Position numbers and translations under genes: made by a program
The notes under the pieces: model-generated
Told to the model about the DNA's origin: nothing
Database searches by the model: none
Seen by the model: only the letters and a program-made list of their open reading frames with translations
NCBI GenBank assembly: GCA_902785785.1
Contig: CADAAA010000001.1
Coordinates: forward strand, 1 to 64,000
Reading direction: 5' to 3'
Length of the DNA stretch: 64,000 nt
Source: an uncultured Bacteroidia bacterium
GTDB lineage: Bacteria > Bacteroidota > Bacteroidia > Bacteroidales > UBA932
Shown here: in pieces, positions 25,394 through 34,242 of the stretch
Numbering within the stretch: the stretch's first letter is position 1
Layout: each line of letters begins with the position of its first letter

Positions 25394-26863
25394 ATGAAAC
25401 GGACTTTCACCACCATCTGTCTGGCCATGTTCATGGCCTTCACGCTGGGCGCGCAGGACAAGGTCACCAAGGCTGTCCTGGAGCTTGGCCGCACCGACAA
25501 CCGCGTCATGGAACATGCGGACTACATCGCCCGCAACATAGGCGGCCGGCTTGTCGGAACGCATATGCTGCATCACGCAGAGGACTGGGTGGCGGAACAG
25601 TTCCGTTCCTGGGGCCTTGAAGTGACTTTGCAGGAGGCCGTCGAGATCGGCGTGGGATTCGACCGGGGCCCCTGGTCCGGCAGGATGCTTTCCGAGGACG
25701 GCATGACGCTGCATTTCGGTACTCCGGCGTATACCGCCGGAACCCGCGGCCCGCAGAAGGGCCGGGTGCTGCTGGAGCCGAAGACCCAGCGCGATTTCGA
25801 CCGCGTAAAGGGCGCGCTCAAGGGCGCCTGGGTGCTGCTTGAGACCGGCCCTACCAGCGGTCTGGCCATCGATGCCAGCGCCAAGGCGGACTCTACGCGC
25901 GCCGCGCAGCTCGCCGCGGGCAAGGAGGATGTCTCCGTGCCGTTCTACCGCCAGATGGTCGATGCCGGCGTCCTGGGTTTCATCCGCCCTTCCAAGATGC
26001 CCATGCAGGTGCTCTACAACCGTGCGATGTGTTTTAACCTCACCATGGACACTCTCCCCAAGGCCTGCGACATCCTGCTGGACGAGCATCAGTTCGAGAC
26101 GATCAAGCAGAAGGTGGTCGACAGGCAGGATTTCCAGCTGGAGTTCGACATCCGCAACCATTTCTTCCCCGGTCCGATGAAGTATCACAACATCCTCGCG
26201 GTCATCAAGGGAAGCAAGTATCCCGACGAATATGTCATGATGGGAGGCCATCTGGATGCCTACGACATTGCTACCGGCTCCACCGATGACGGCCAGGGCG
26301 TCTGCGTGACCATGGAGGCGGCGCGCCTGCTGGCAGCCGCCGGCGCCAAGCCCAAGCGCTCCATCATGTTCTGCATCTGGACTGCCGAGGAGTACGGTCT
26401 GCTCGGGTCGAAGTATTTCGTCCAGAACAAGACTATCCCTTGGGACAAGATTTCCAATTACTTCAACCGTGACGGCGGTCCTCTGGCAGCGGTTTCAATC
26501 ACCGTCCCCCCGGCAATGTATGACGATTTCGCCGAGGTATGCGAGCCTCTGAAGGACTACAATCCCGACATCCCCTTCGAGGTAATCAAGCGCGAGGGCG
26601 AGCCTCAGGCCCGGCCCACCAGCGCCGGCGGATCCGACCATGCCTACTTCGCCATGAACGGCATTCCGGCGATCTCCTTCAGGGAGCAGGATATCTTCGG
26701 CTACGACTTTATCTACCGTGACATCTGGCACACCGAGGATGACCTCTACGACAAGCTGATTCCGGAGTATCTGGAGCACTCGGCTGTGGTTCAGGCCGTC
26801 ACCGCCTACGGCCTTGCCAACCTGAACCATCTCCTCTCCCGCGACGGCCTCTACAAGGATTAG
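25394..26863 (+). CDS. Secreted M28-family zinc peptidase
   Basis: A 489-residue protein with a signal peptide ending near LGAQ. The C-terminal M28 domain shows the metal ligands in GGHLDAYD and STDDGQGV, the catalytic Glu pair in WTAEEYGLLGS, and a late His in GGSDHAYF. An inserted PA-like region (about 100-220) is typical of the secreted subgroup. Such enzymes are aminopeptidases or carboxypeptidases acting on exported peptides. It begins 3 bases after rnr and so is likely the last gene of dus-lpxK-rnr-M28, ahead of a weak terminator. Confidence 0.9.
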   Translation: MKRTFTTICLAMFMAFTLGAQDKVTKAVLELGRTDNRVMEHADYIARNIGGRLVGTHMLHHAEDWVAEQFRSWGLEVTLQEAVEIGVGFDRGPWSGRMLSEDGMTLHFGTPAYTAGTRGPQKGRVLLEPKTQRDFDRVKGALKGAWVLLETGPTSGLAIDASAKADSTRAAQLAAGKEDVSVPFYRQMVDAGVLGFIRPSKMPMQVLYNRAMCFNLTMDTLPKACDILLDEHQFETIKQKVVDRQDFQLEFDIRNHFFPGPMKYHNILAVIKGSKYPDEYVMMGGHLDAYDIATGSTDDGQGVCVTMEAARLLAAAGAKPKRSIMFCIWTAEEYGLLGSKYFVQNKTIPWDKISNYFNRDGGPLAAVSITVPPAMYDDFAEVCEPLKDYNPDIPFEVIKREGEPQARPTSAGGSDHAYFAMNGIPAISFREQDIFGYDFIYRDIWHTEDDLYDKLIPEYLEHSAVVQAVTAYGLANLNHLLSRDGLYKD

Positions 26864-26887
26864 CCATTTCCCGGCGTTTATAGCTTA

Positions 26888-26915
26888 GGCCAGCCACTGC
26901 AAGGGCTGGCCTTAA
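26888..26915 (+). terminator. Hairpin after the M28 gene
   Basis: GGCCAGCC (26888-26895) pairs perfectly with GGCTGGCC (26904-26911). The following TTAATTCG is only mildly T-rich, so termination efficiency is uncertain. Confidence 0.6.
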
Positions 26916-26949
26916 TTCGTTTCGCTGCTGTTTCGGCCGGTTATCTGCA

Positions 26950-27030
26950 CGAAAATGGCCGTTTTGTTCAGAAATGAGATAAGAATGCTCGATTCTGAAC
27001 GGATAGACGTGTTTTGTTCAGATTTCGGAG
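26950..27030. repeat. Intergenic direct and inverted repeat cluster
   Basis: GTTTTGTTCAGA occurs at 26961-26972 and again at 27011-27022, exactly 50 bases apart. GTTCAGAA (26966-26973) is also inverted as TTCTGAAC at 26993-27000. The block lies between the converging M28 and MATE genes. It holds no gene I can support and may be a small interspersed repeat or a structured 3' region. Confidence 0.5.
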
Positions 27031-27093
27031 GATAGGGCGCAGATTGCCTGGCGGAGGAAGTTGAAAGGCTGGGTGTTACTTTGGGCGAGGCCT

Positions 27094-28494
27094 TCAGATG
27101 GAGAAATGGCGGTCGAGGACGTCGTGGTGGTAGCGGAGGGTCAGGACGATGGTGCGGGCGAGGAGGTGTGCGAAATAGGCTACCATGAGGATATGGATGG
27201 CCTGGACCTGGAATGAGGGGCTGTCGTGGGGCAGCGGTGAGACGGCATTGAGGATGCCGATGCCGGCGAACCAGCATGCCAGGAATGCGCCGGCCGCCCA
27301 AAGCATCGCGTCGCGGATGCCCTTGGAGGCCGTGGCGCCCAGGTAGATGCCGTCCCAGGTGAAGGCTGCGCAGCCGGTCAGCGGCATCAGGACCAGCCAA
27401 GGGATGAATTTCCGGCAGGCATCCATGACGGCCGGATCGGATGTCATCATCCGTACCATGGGCATGCCGCCGAACCAGTATATCGCCATGAACCCCAACA
27501 CTATGCTCATGCTCCAATAGAAGACGTACCTGACCGACTTCTTCGTCATTCCTGGATTCCTCTCGCCGATGAACCGTCCCGTGAGGGCCTCTCCTGCATA
27601 GGCGAATCCGTCCGTGAAGAAGGAGAAGATCATCAGGAGTTTCATCATGATGGTATTGGAAGCAAGCATGAGGTCGCCGTAGTGTGCGGCGATGGCCGGA
27701 ATGCTGATATAGATGGCCGTGAAGCAAAGTGAGCGGATGAATATGTCGTTGTTCATCGACATGAATCCCTTGATCTCGGATCCGGCAAAGGACTTCCGGA
27801 GGTCTTCTCTTGAGAAACCGTCGAAGACGCTTCTGTAACGTATGACGGTCTTCAATGAGGCGTACAGAAGGCCGGAATACTGGGCTGTGACGGTGCCCAG
27901 GGCGATGCCGGGGAAACCGAGGCCTTCCCATCTGCCTATGCCGAGGGTAAGGACGATGCTCGCGGCTATGTTGACGCCGTTGACCATCAGGTCCGTCATC
28001 ATGGAACTGAACGAGTCCTGCATCCCGATGAACCATCCCCGGAAAGCCATCAGGCCGAGTGTGGCGGGGGCTGCCCATACGCGTATGAAGAAATACTTCA
28101 GTGCCAGTTCCCGTACCTCTGATGAACTGTCGACGAGCAGGAATGCAATCTTCGTGAAAGGCCACTGTATCAGGAGGATGAGGGCGGCGCAGCCGAGCGC
28201 GAGCAGCACGGCCCGCATCAGGATGCGGGCGCACTCGCGCCGGTCGCCCCGGCCGAAGGCCTGGGCCGTCAGGCCGCCCGTCCCGACCCTCAGGAACGCG
28301 AAGTTCCAGTAGAGCAGGTCGAAGAGCATCGAGCCAATCGAGATGCCGCCGATGAAAGCGGCGGCGGTGAACAGGCTGCTTCCGTGCAGATGCCCTGCGA
28401 CTGCTATGTCCACCATCCCGACGATGGGGACGGTGATATTGGCTAATATGCTTGGGATTGCAAGGCGGAGTATCTCCTTGTTGAGAGCGTTCAT
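27094..28494 (-). CDS. MATE-family multidrug/metabolite efflux transporter
   Basis: A 466-residue integral membrane protein with about 12 hydrophobic helices in two similar halves. N-terminal features are LAIPSILANITVPIVGMVDIAVAGHL and QAFGRGDRRECARI. The family exports cationic drugs or metabolites with Na+ or H+. The gene begins 9 bases after rsgA on the same strand. The other minus-strand open frame over 26912-28234 is an out-of-frame shadow with arginine/proline-rich translation. Confidence 0.9.
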   Translation of the reverse strand: MNALNKEILRLAIPSILANITVPIVGMVDIAVAGHLHGSSLFTAAAFIGGISIGSMLFDLLYWNFAFLRVGTGGLTAQAFGRGDRRECARILMRAVLLALGCAALILLIQWPFTKIAFLLVDSSSEVRELALKYFFIRVWAAPATLGLMAFRGWFIGMQDSFSSMMTDLMVNGVNIAASIVLTLGIGRWEGLGFPGIALGTVTAQYSGLLYASLKTVIRYRSVFDGFSREDLRKSFAGSEIKGFMSMNNDIFIRSLCFTAIYISIPAIAAHYGDLMLASNTIMMKLLMIFSFFTDGFAYAGEALTGRFIGERNPGMTKKSVRYVFYWSMSIVLGFMAIYWFGGMPMVRMMTSDPAVMDACRKFIPWLVLMPLTGCAAFTWDGIYLGATASKGIRDAMLWAAGAFLACWFAGIGILNAVSPLPHDSPSFQVQAIHILMVAYFAHLLARTIVLTLRYHHDVLDRHFSI

Positions 28495-28503
28495 ACGGGA
28501 GGA

Positions 28504-29448
28504 CTAGCGGAATTTCGTGTCCTCCTCGAGCATTCCGAGGTAGGAGTTGTATCGCTCGGCGCTGATGCGGCCTTCGTCAACGGCTTCCTTTACGGCACAG
28601 CCCGGCTCGTGGGTGTGCGTGCAGGGGGTGAAACGGCACTGGCGGGAGGCTTCGAGCATCTCGGGGAAGTAGAGCGCGATCTCTTCTTTTTTCAGGTCCA
28701 CCAGCCCAAAGCCGCGGAGTCCGGGGGAGTCTATGATACATGCTCCCTCGGCGGTCCTGTACATCTCGTACAGCGATGTGGTGTGCTTGCCTTGCAGGTG
28801 AGCTGACGATATCTTCCCGACCTTGGGGTCCAGTGAAGGGTCTATGGCTTTGATGATGGATGATTTGCCGACTCCGGACTCGCCTGACAACAGGCAGACG
28901 CGGGTTCCGATGGCGACGCGCAGCGTATCGATACCCTCGCCCGTACGGGCAGAGGTCTCGATGACGCGGTAGCCCGCCCCTTCGTATATCCTCTTGAAAT
29001 CCTCTATCTGTTCCGCCGCGAAATCCCTGTACAGGTCCACTTTGTTCAGGACGATAGTCACCGGAACGTTGTATACCTCACAGGTAACAAGTATACGGTC
29101 CAGGAACGGCAGCTTTATCTCGGGGAAATACAGGGATACGATGATGAATGCCTCGTCGACGTTGGCGGCGATGACATGTGCCTGACGCGAAAGGTTGGTG
29201 GAGCGGCGGATGACATAGTTGCGCCGCTCGTGCACCGAAGTGATGGTGGCCGGATGCTCCGGCGTGGGCCGTGCATCGTCGTCGGCCTCCCAGCTCACGC
29301 GGTCGCCGACCGCCACCGGATTGGTGGCGGAGCTCCCTTTGAGCCGGATGCGGCCGCGCAGCACGGCCGGGAACAGGTCCCACTCCGGCAGGCAGCTCAG
29401 CAGATAGTGGCTGCCGGCATTCTTGACAACTGTCGCTTCTCCTTTCAT
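28504..29448 (-). CDS. rsgA: Ribosome small-subunit-dependent GTPase A
   Basis: 314 residues from the ATG at 29448; the frame is open upstream, but the promoter (29484-29454) overlaps that extension. An N-terminal OB domain (AVLRGRIRLKG...PVAVGDRVSWE) is followed by the circularly permuted GTPase: NKVD, then the P-loop GESGVGKSS, then DSPGLRGFG. The C-terminal zinc knuckle is CRFTPCTHTHEPGCAV. RsgA acts in late 30S maturation. It is transcribed with the MATE gene downstream. Confidence 0.95.
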   Translation of the reverse strand: MKGEATVVKNAGSHYLLSCLPEWDLFPAVLRGRIRLKGSSATNPVAVGDRVSWEADDDARPTPEHPATITSVHERRNYVIRRSTNLSRQAHVIAANVDEAFIIVSLYFPEIKLPFLDRILVTCEVYNVPVTIVLNKVDLYRDFAAEQIEDFKRIYEGAGYRVIETSARTGEGIDTLRVAIGTRVCLLSGESGVGKSSIIKAIDPSLDPKVGKISSAHLQGKHTTSLYEMYRTAEGACIIDSPGLRGFGLVDLKKEEIALYFPEMLEASRQCRFTPCTHTHEPGCAVKEAVDEGRISAERYNSYLGMLEEDTKFR

Positions 29449-29453
29449 CTCCG

Positions 29454-29484
29454 CAAAATTACGTACTTTCCGCGAAATGTCCAA
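29454..29484 (-). promoter_or_regulatory. rsgA: rsgA promoter, predicted leaderless
   Basis: On the minus strand, TTG (29484-29482), a 20-base spacer and TAATTTTG (29461-29454) match the Bacteroidetes consensus. Only 5 bases separate the -7 box from the ATG, so transcription should begin at or within a base or two of the start codon. Confidence 0.7.
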
Positions 29485-29510
29485 TCTCCGTATTATCCCG
29501 GAAAAATGAC

Positions 29511-29518
29511 TATCTTTG
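29511..29518 (+). promoter_or_regulatory. -7 box for the polyprenyl synthase gene
   Basis: TATCTTTG, 21 bases before the ATG at 29540, in the short region divergent from rsgA. No clear -33 TTG is seen. Confidence 0.55.
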
Positions 29519-29539
29519 TAGAGACTAATCTCAGACTTT

Positions 29540-30520
29540 ATGATTTCCGAAGCATACATCAACAGGACGGTGAAGGAGATTTTCGAGGAGATCGAGTTTC
29601 CGGCCGCTCCTGCTGGGTTGTACGACCCTCTGCGCTATATGATTTCGATCGGAGGCAAGCGTATACGGCCCAAGCTCTGCATCCTCACCTATTCCATTTT
29701 CAAGGACGACCTTTACAATGAGATCATCGAACCGGCGCTCGCGCTGGAAGTGTTCCATTCGTTTACGCTCATCCACGACGACATCATGGACCGTTCCCCG
29801 CTCCGCAGGGGAATGCCGACCGTATGGAAGAAATGGAGCGAGGACACCGCGATCCTTTCCGGAGACGTGATGAACATCGACAGTTACCGCCGTATCGCGA
29901 TGACGCCCGAGCGGGTGCATGGAAAGGTAATGGAACTTTTTACCAAGACCGCTATGGAGGTCTGCGAGGGCCAGCAGATGGACATGGACTTCGAGAAATT
30001 CCCTCAGGTCCCGATGGAGGATTATATGAAGATGATCGGCCTTAAGACCGCCGTACTTCTGGCCTGCTCTGCCAAGATCGGTGCCCTGATAGGTGGAGCC
30101 TCCGAGCTGGACGCTGACTTCCTCTACGATTACGGTTACAGGCTCGGTCTGGCGTTCCAGGTCGCCGACGACTATCTCGACGCCTACGGCGACGAGAAGG
30201 TTTTCGGCAAACCTATCGGCGGAGATATAGTCAATGACAAGAAGAGCTGGCTCATCACCCGGGCCCTCGAAAAGACAGAAGACAAGGAAGAGATCTTCGA
30301 GGCCATGGCGATGCCGTCTGGTACGGATGAAGAGAAGGCTGCCAAGATCCTGGCAGTCAAGGATATCTACAACCGTCTGGGAGTGGATGACGACGCCCGC
30401 GACGAAGTCGCCCGCCTCACTACGCTCGCCATGGATGCTGCCCTGAAGGTCAATGTCAACAGCGTCCGGATGGAGATGCTCCGCCGCTTCGCGGACTCTC
30501 TGGTCTCCCGCGCCAAATAA
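29540..30520 (+). CDS. Polyprenyl diphosphate synthase (isoprenyl transferase)
   Basis: A 326-residue trans-prenyltransferase. The first Asp-rich motif is in FTLIHDDIMD, followed by RRGMPT. The second is in QVADDYLDAYGD, and GGDIVNDKKSWL follows. These bind isoprenoid diphosphates through Mg2+ and extend the chain. The product length (farnesyl/geranylgeranyl or octaprenyl for quinones) cannot be read with certainty. The U32 gene begins 6 bases after its stop, forming a two-gene unit. Confidence 0.92.
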   Translation: MISEAYINRTVKEIFEEIEFPAAPAGLYDPLRYMISIGGKRIRPKLCILTYSIFKDDLYNEIIEPALALEVFHSFTLIHDDIMDRSPLRRGMPTVWKKWSEDTAILSGDVMNIDSYRRIAMTPERVHGKVMELFTKTAMEVCEGQQMDMDFEKFPQVPMEDYMKMIGLKTAVLLACSAKIGALIGGASELDADFLYDYGYRLGLAFQVADDYLDAYGDEKVFGKPIGGDIVNDKKSWLITRALEKTEDKEEIFEAMAMPSGTDEEKAAKILAVKDIYNRLGVDDDARDEVARLTTLAMDAALKVNVNSVRMEMLRRFADSLVSRAK

Positions 30521-30526
30521 TCCGCC

Positions 30527-31774
30527 ATGGACAGGAAGGAGCTGGAGATAATGGCCCCCGCGGGCAATTTCGAGTGCCTCTCGGCCGCCATCCAGGGAGG
30601 CGCCGATGCCGTGTATTTCGGCGTGGGACGCCTGAACATGCGTTCACATTCGGCCAACAATTTCAAACCAGAGGAGCTTTGCGACGTCGTCCGGAAATGT
30701 CGTGAACACGGGGTACGGTCCTATCTGACGCTCAATATCGTACTCTATCCGGAGGATCTCCAAGAGACCTATAAGGCGCTGGATGCCGCAAAGGCGGCAG
30801 GGGTCAGCGCCGTGATCGCGTCCGATATGGCGGCGATCCTCTACTGCCGCAAGATAGGCCTGGAGGTGCATATTTCCACCCAGCTGAATATCTCCAACGC
30901 CGAGGCGCTGCGCTTCTACGCGCAGTTCGCCGACGTAGTCGTGCTGGCGCGCGAGCTGCGCCTCGACCAGGTCCGTGAGATTTACGACACTATAGTCCGT
31001 GAGCGGATCACAGGGCCTTCCGGTGAGCTTGTCCGCATCGAGATGTTCGCCCATGGGGCACTCTGCATGGCCGTCAGCGGCAAATGCTACCTGAGCCTCC
31101 ACGCCTACGGCGCTTCGGCCAACCGCGGCGCCTGCCTGCAGGTTTGCCGCCGCGGCTACGAGGTCACCGACCTCGAGACCGGGTACAAACTGGACATAGA
31201 CAACAAGTATATAATGTCCCCCAAGGACCTGTGTACCATAGAGTTCATGGACAAGATAGTGGAGTCAGGCGTGAAGGTCTTCAAGATCGAGGGCCGGGCG
31301 CGCAGCGCTGAATATGTGAAGCGCTGCGCCTCCTGCTACCGGCGTGCCGCCGATGCCGTCTGCGACGGCACGTACACGCCGGAGCTCGCAGCTTCCCTCA
31401 AGTCGGAACTCTCCGAAGTGTTCAACCGCGGTTTCTGGGACGGATACTATCAGGGTGCATATCTGGGGCAGTGGAGCGATGTCTACGGCAGCCAGGCCAC
31501 GCGTACGAAAGTCTACTGCGGCAAAGTCACCAACTGGTTCGCCCGTATCGGCGTCGCCGAGATACAGGTGGAGTCGGCTCCGCTGCGCGTGGGTGACAGC
31601 GTCATGGCCATAGGCTCCGGTACAGGTGTGGTGGAGTTCACGGCAGAAGACATCCGTGTGGACTTCCAGCAGGTGCAGGAAGCCCCCAAGGGCAGCCGCT
31701 GCTCAGTCGCCGTCCCCTCCGGGGAGCGGCTGCGCCGCGGCGACAAGCTCTATCTCTGGATTGAAAAATCCTAG
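30527..31774 (+). CDS. Peptidase U32-family protein (RNA-modification type)
   Basis: A 415-residue protein. The N-terminus IMAPAGNFECLSAAIQGGADAVYFG and the segment HGALCMAVSGKCYLS followed by NRGACLQVCRR are U32 signatures, with the cysteines that bind an iron-sulfur cluster in characterised members. Despite the peptidase name, TrhP and RlhA of this family hydroxylate tRNA or 23S rRNA, so an RNA-modification role is more likely than proteolysis. The stop codon is shared with the converging M15 gene (CTAG, 31771-31774). Confidence 0.88.
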   Translation: MDRKELEIMAPAGNFECLSAAIQGGADAVYFGVGRLNMRSHSANNFKPEELCDVVRKCREHGVRSYLTLNIVLYPEDLQETYKALDAAKAAGVSAVIASDMAAILYCRKIGLEVHISTQLNISNAEALRFYAQFADVVVLARELRLDQVREIYDTIVRERITGPSGELVRIEMFAHGALCMAVSGKCYLSLHAYGASANRGACLQVCRRGYEVTDLETGYKLDIDNKYIMSPKDLCTIEFMDKIVESGVKVFKIEGRARSAEYVKRCASCYRRAADAVCDGTYTPELAASLKSELSEVFNRGFWDGYYQGAYLGQWSDVYGSQATRTKVYCGKVTNWFARIGVAEIQVESAPLRVGDSVMAIGSGTGVVEFTAEDIRVDFQQVQEAPKGSRCSVAVPSGERLRRGDKLYLWIEKS

Positions 31775-32529
31775 CGCTTCAGAGTCTTTACCGGGAAGGT
31801 GAAATAGGTGTCGGGATAAGGCTCGTCCTTGAGCGAAAAATGCCACCATTCGCAGTCATAGGGCTGGAAGCCGTGGCGGAGCATGGCTTCGCGCAGTATC
31901 ATCCTGTTGCGGAACTGCTCCTCGGTAATCTGTACGCCGCCGGTGTATTCGCCCGTATCGGGATTGCCGCCGTAGTCGGGATGACTCTCGATGCCGAACC
32001 AGTCATGCACTCCTCCCATGTCGAGTTCCTTTCCAGTCGCCATGTCGAACAAAGTCAGGTCGATGGCAGAGCCGCGGGTATGTCCCGATTTCTCGGCGAT
32101 GTATCCCCGCTCGAAGAGGAGCGACTTGTCCACCTCGGGATAGAAATAAGGCTTCATCAGCGAGTCCGCCAGATCCTTTCCCCAACGTACGAAATGGTCG
32201 ACAGCACACTGCGGCCGGTAAGCGTCGTAGACCTTGAGCCTGTAACCCCTGGCCTTTACGTCGTCGCTGACTTCCTTCAGCGCAGCGGCCGCTTCACGGG
32301 TATAAAGCACCACCGGCTCCAGATAGCCGTCCACCCTCGCTCCGACGAAATTGTAGGTAGCGAAGTAGCGCGCCTCGATGATGGCATCAGGCACGACATC
32401 GGAGAGGTTGACGAATCCGCTGCTGTCCATTTCCGGAGTCTTCTCCGGACTCCTCATGAGATTGATCACAATGGGAATGGCCAGTAGTATGCCTACTGCC
32501 AGCCAGAACCTGTAACTGAGTCTTTCCAT
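31771..32529 (-). CDS. M15-family D-alanyl-D-alanine dipeptidase (VanX/DdpX-like)
   Basis: A 252-residue protein with an N-terminal hydrophobic anchor or signal (about 7-25). The zinc site is seen as SGHTRGSAIDLT (His and Asp ligands) and EWWHF (Glu base, His ligand). YDAYRPQCAVDHF supplies the conserved Arg. Members cleave D-Ala-D-Ala to recycle peptidoglycan peptides; no vancomycin-resistance cluster is present here, so a housekeeping cell-wall role is likely. It is the second gene after the S41 protease (10-base gap). Confidence 0.9.
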   Translation of the reverse strand: MERLSYRFWLAVGILLAIPIVINLMRSPEKTPEMDSSGFVNLSDVVPDAIIEARYFATYNFVGARVDGYLEPVVLYTREAAAALKEVSDDVKARGYRLKVYDAYRPQCAVDHFVRWGKDLADSLMKPYFYPEVDKSLLFERGYIAEKSGHTRGSAIDLTLFDMATGKELDMGGVHDWFGIESHPDYGGNPDTGEYTGGVQITEEQFRNRMILREAMLRHGFQPYDCEWWHFSLKDEPYPDTYFTFPVKTLKR

Positions 32530-32539
32530 AAAAGGGTGT

Positions 32540-34159
32540 CTAGATCTGGATGAGAGGTTTCCCGAGTGCTTCCTTCAGCTGTTCGTCGGTGCGCAGGCGC
32601 ACCTTGATGCCGGCTTCCTGGAAATAGTAACGTACGGCGATCTCCTCCTCGATGAACGGGATGATCTCGTCTTTCTTGAGGTTGAGGAACGTCTCCTTGT
32701 CCATGTCGATGGCCTTGTCGAGAGCCTCGATCTGCTCCTTCATGCTGTCGGCGAGACCATCGCTCTCCAGTTCGCGCTTGACCTGGTCGAAATAGGTCTT
32801 GGCGCTGGAACGGTAGTCGAATTCCTTGCCTTTGGCGAACTCCACGAAGTCCTTGTAATCGCTGTCCGTGAAATGGAAATCGTCCAGAGGAGCGATGCTA
32901 GGATGCTTGCGGACGAACTCCAGGGAGTACTGCTCCACTATGCCGCTCATCACGACGGAGTAGGTCAGGCGGCTGTACTCTTGGTTCTTGAGGGTGACAT
33001 CCGGAGTGATGCCGCCGCCGTCGCGGACGGTCCTGCCGTGAGCGGTCTTGAACTCGCGCGTCAGCGAGTCCGGGATGTGTCCTACGGACCCGTCCTCGTT
33101 GCGGCGCGAGTAGTCGATAGCCTGCACGCAGCGGCCGGACGGGGTATAGTACTTGGCCGTCGTGACCTTTAGCTTGCCGTTGTAGGGGAGCGGGCGTATG
33201 GACTGCACGAGCCCCTTGCCGTAAGTGCGTGATCCCATGATGGTTGCGCGGTCGAAATCCTGAAGCGCACCGGCTACGATCTCGGAAGAGGATGCCGTAC
33301 CGGAATTGACCAGTACGACGATGGGAAGCTCCGTGTCAACCGGATCGGCAGTGGTCTTGTATTCGATGGTGGCGGCAGCGTCCTTTCCCTTGGCTGTCAC
33401 GACTACCGAGCCTTTGGGGACGAAGAGGGAGACGATGTTTACGGCTTCCTGGAGCAAGCCGCCGCCATTGTTGCGCAGGTCAAGGACAAGTTTCTTCATG
33501 CCCTGGGCCTTGAGGCGCTGAACAGCGGCCTTGATCTCCGCGCCCACGCCCTCGGTGAATCCCGACTGGAGGATATAGCCCGTCGTGCCGTCCTCAAGCA
33601 TGCCGGCGTATTCCACGTCGGGGAGTTTGATGCGCTCGCGCACAACGGTGACGTCCTTGACCTCGCCGGTGTAGACCTTCTTGACGGTGAATACCACGGA
33701 AGTGCCGGGTTTGCCCTTCATCTTCGTAGTACACTCAGCGGCGGTCAGGCCCTGGACGGGTACGCCGTCGATGGCCGTGATCTCGTCGCCGCAGCGGAAG
33801 CCGAGCTTGTCGGCAGGAGAGCCCTTGTAAGGCTCGTTCACTATGACGTTGGACTCCTTGTCCGGCTTGTAGATGACTGCTCCGAAGCCGCCGTAGGACT
33901 TGCTCAGGAGCATCTCGAGGTCTTCCTCATCCTCCTCGGGAATGTACTGGGTATACGGGTCGAGGTCATCGAGCATGGCGTCGATGGATACACGCTGGAT
34001 GCGGTCCAGCGGCAACGAATCGACATAGGAGCGGTTCAGTTCCTTGAGGATTCCGTTCCGTATCTCGACCCACTGGCCGAGCTTGAAGCTTTTCGACTGT
34101 CCTGACAGGGTAGTTGCGGCGAGGAGCGCCGCCAGGACGATGCATATTGTTTTTTTCAT
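32540..34159 (-). CDS. S41-family C-terminal processing protease
   Basis: A 539-residue protein with a signal peptide (MKKTICIVLAALLAATTLSGQ). A PDZ domain (about 85-170; GFGAVIYKPDKES, GSPADKLGFRCGDEI, IDGVPVQGLTAAE) precedes the protease core. The catalytic Ser lies in NSGTASSSEIVAG and the Lys in GSRTYGKGLVQS. The C-terminal part is longer than in CtpA and helical. It is predicted to be periplasmic, trimming protein C-termini. A -7 box TAAATTTG lies at 34225-34218 on its strand. It is followed by the M15 gene. Confidence 0.92.
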   Translation of the reverse strand: MKKTICIVLAALLAATTLSGQSKSFKLGQWVEIRNGILKELNRSYVDSLPLDRIQRVSIDAMLDDLDPYTQYIPEEDEEDLEMLLSKSYGGFGAVIYKPDKESNVIVNEPYKGSPADKLGFRCGDEITAIDGVPVQGLTAAECTTKMKGKPGTSVVFTVKKVYTGEVKDVTVVRERIKLPDVEYAGMLEDGTTGYILQSGFTEGVGAEIKAAVQRLKAQGMKKLVLDLRNNGGGLLQEAVNIVSLFVPKGSVVVTAKGKDAAATIEYKTTADPVDTELPIVVLVNSGTASSSEIVAGALQDFDRATIMGSRTYGKGLVQSIRPLPYNGKLKVTTAKYYTPSGRCVQAIDYSRRNEDGSVGHIPDSLTREFKTAHGRTVRDGGGITPDVTLKNQEYSRLTYSVVMSGIVEQYSLEFVRKHPSIAPLDDFHFTDSDYKDFVEFAKGKEFDYRSSAKTYFDQVKRELESDGLADSMKEQIEALDKAIDMDKETFLNLKKDEIIPFIEEEIAVRYYFQEAGIKVRLRTDEQLKEALGKPLIQI

Positions 34160-34228
34160 AATAATCGCTTTTCAGGCTTTGTCCGCCGGATTCCTGTTCC
34201 CAGCAAACACCATTCCACAAATTTACGC

Positions 34229-34236
34229 TATCTTTG
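34229..34236 (+). promoter_or_regulatory. rdgB: rdgB -7 box, predicted leaderless
   Basis: TATCTTTG ends 6 bases before the ATG at 34243, so the transcript should begin at about the start codon. It overlaps the divergent S41 control region (minus-strand TAAATTTG at 34225-34218). Confidence 0.55.
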
Positions 34237-34242
34237 TCTATT

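Noticed and set aside
26912-28234. Minus-strand frame overlapping the MATE transporter
   Set aside because: The Arg/Pro/His-rich translation is the shifted frame of the transporter gene, which has proper membrane helices.
31771-32529. VanX-like dipeptidase as a vancomycin resistance marker
   Set aside because: There are no vanH, vanA or regulatory genes nearby. Isolated M15 dipeptidases are common peptidoglycan-recycling enzymes in Bacteroidales.
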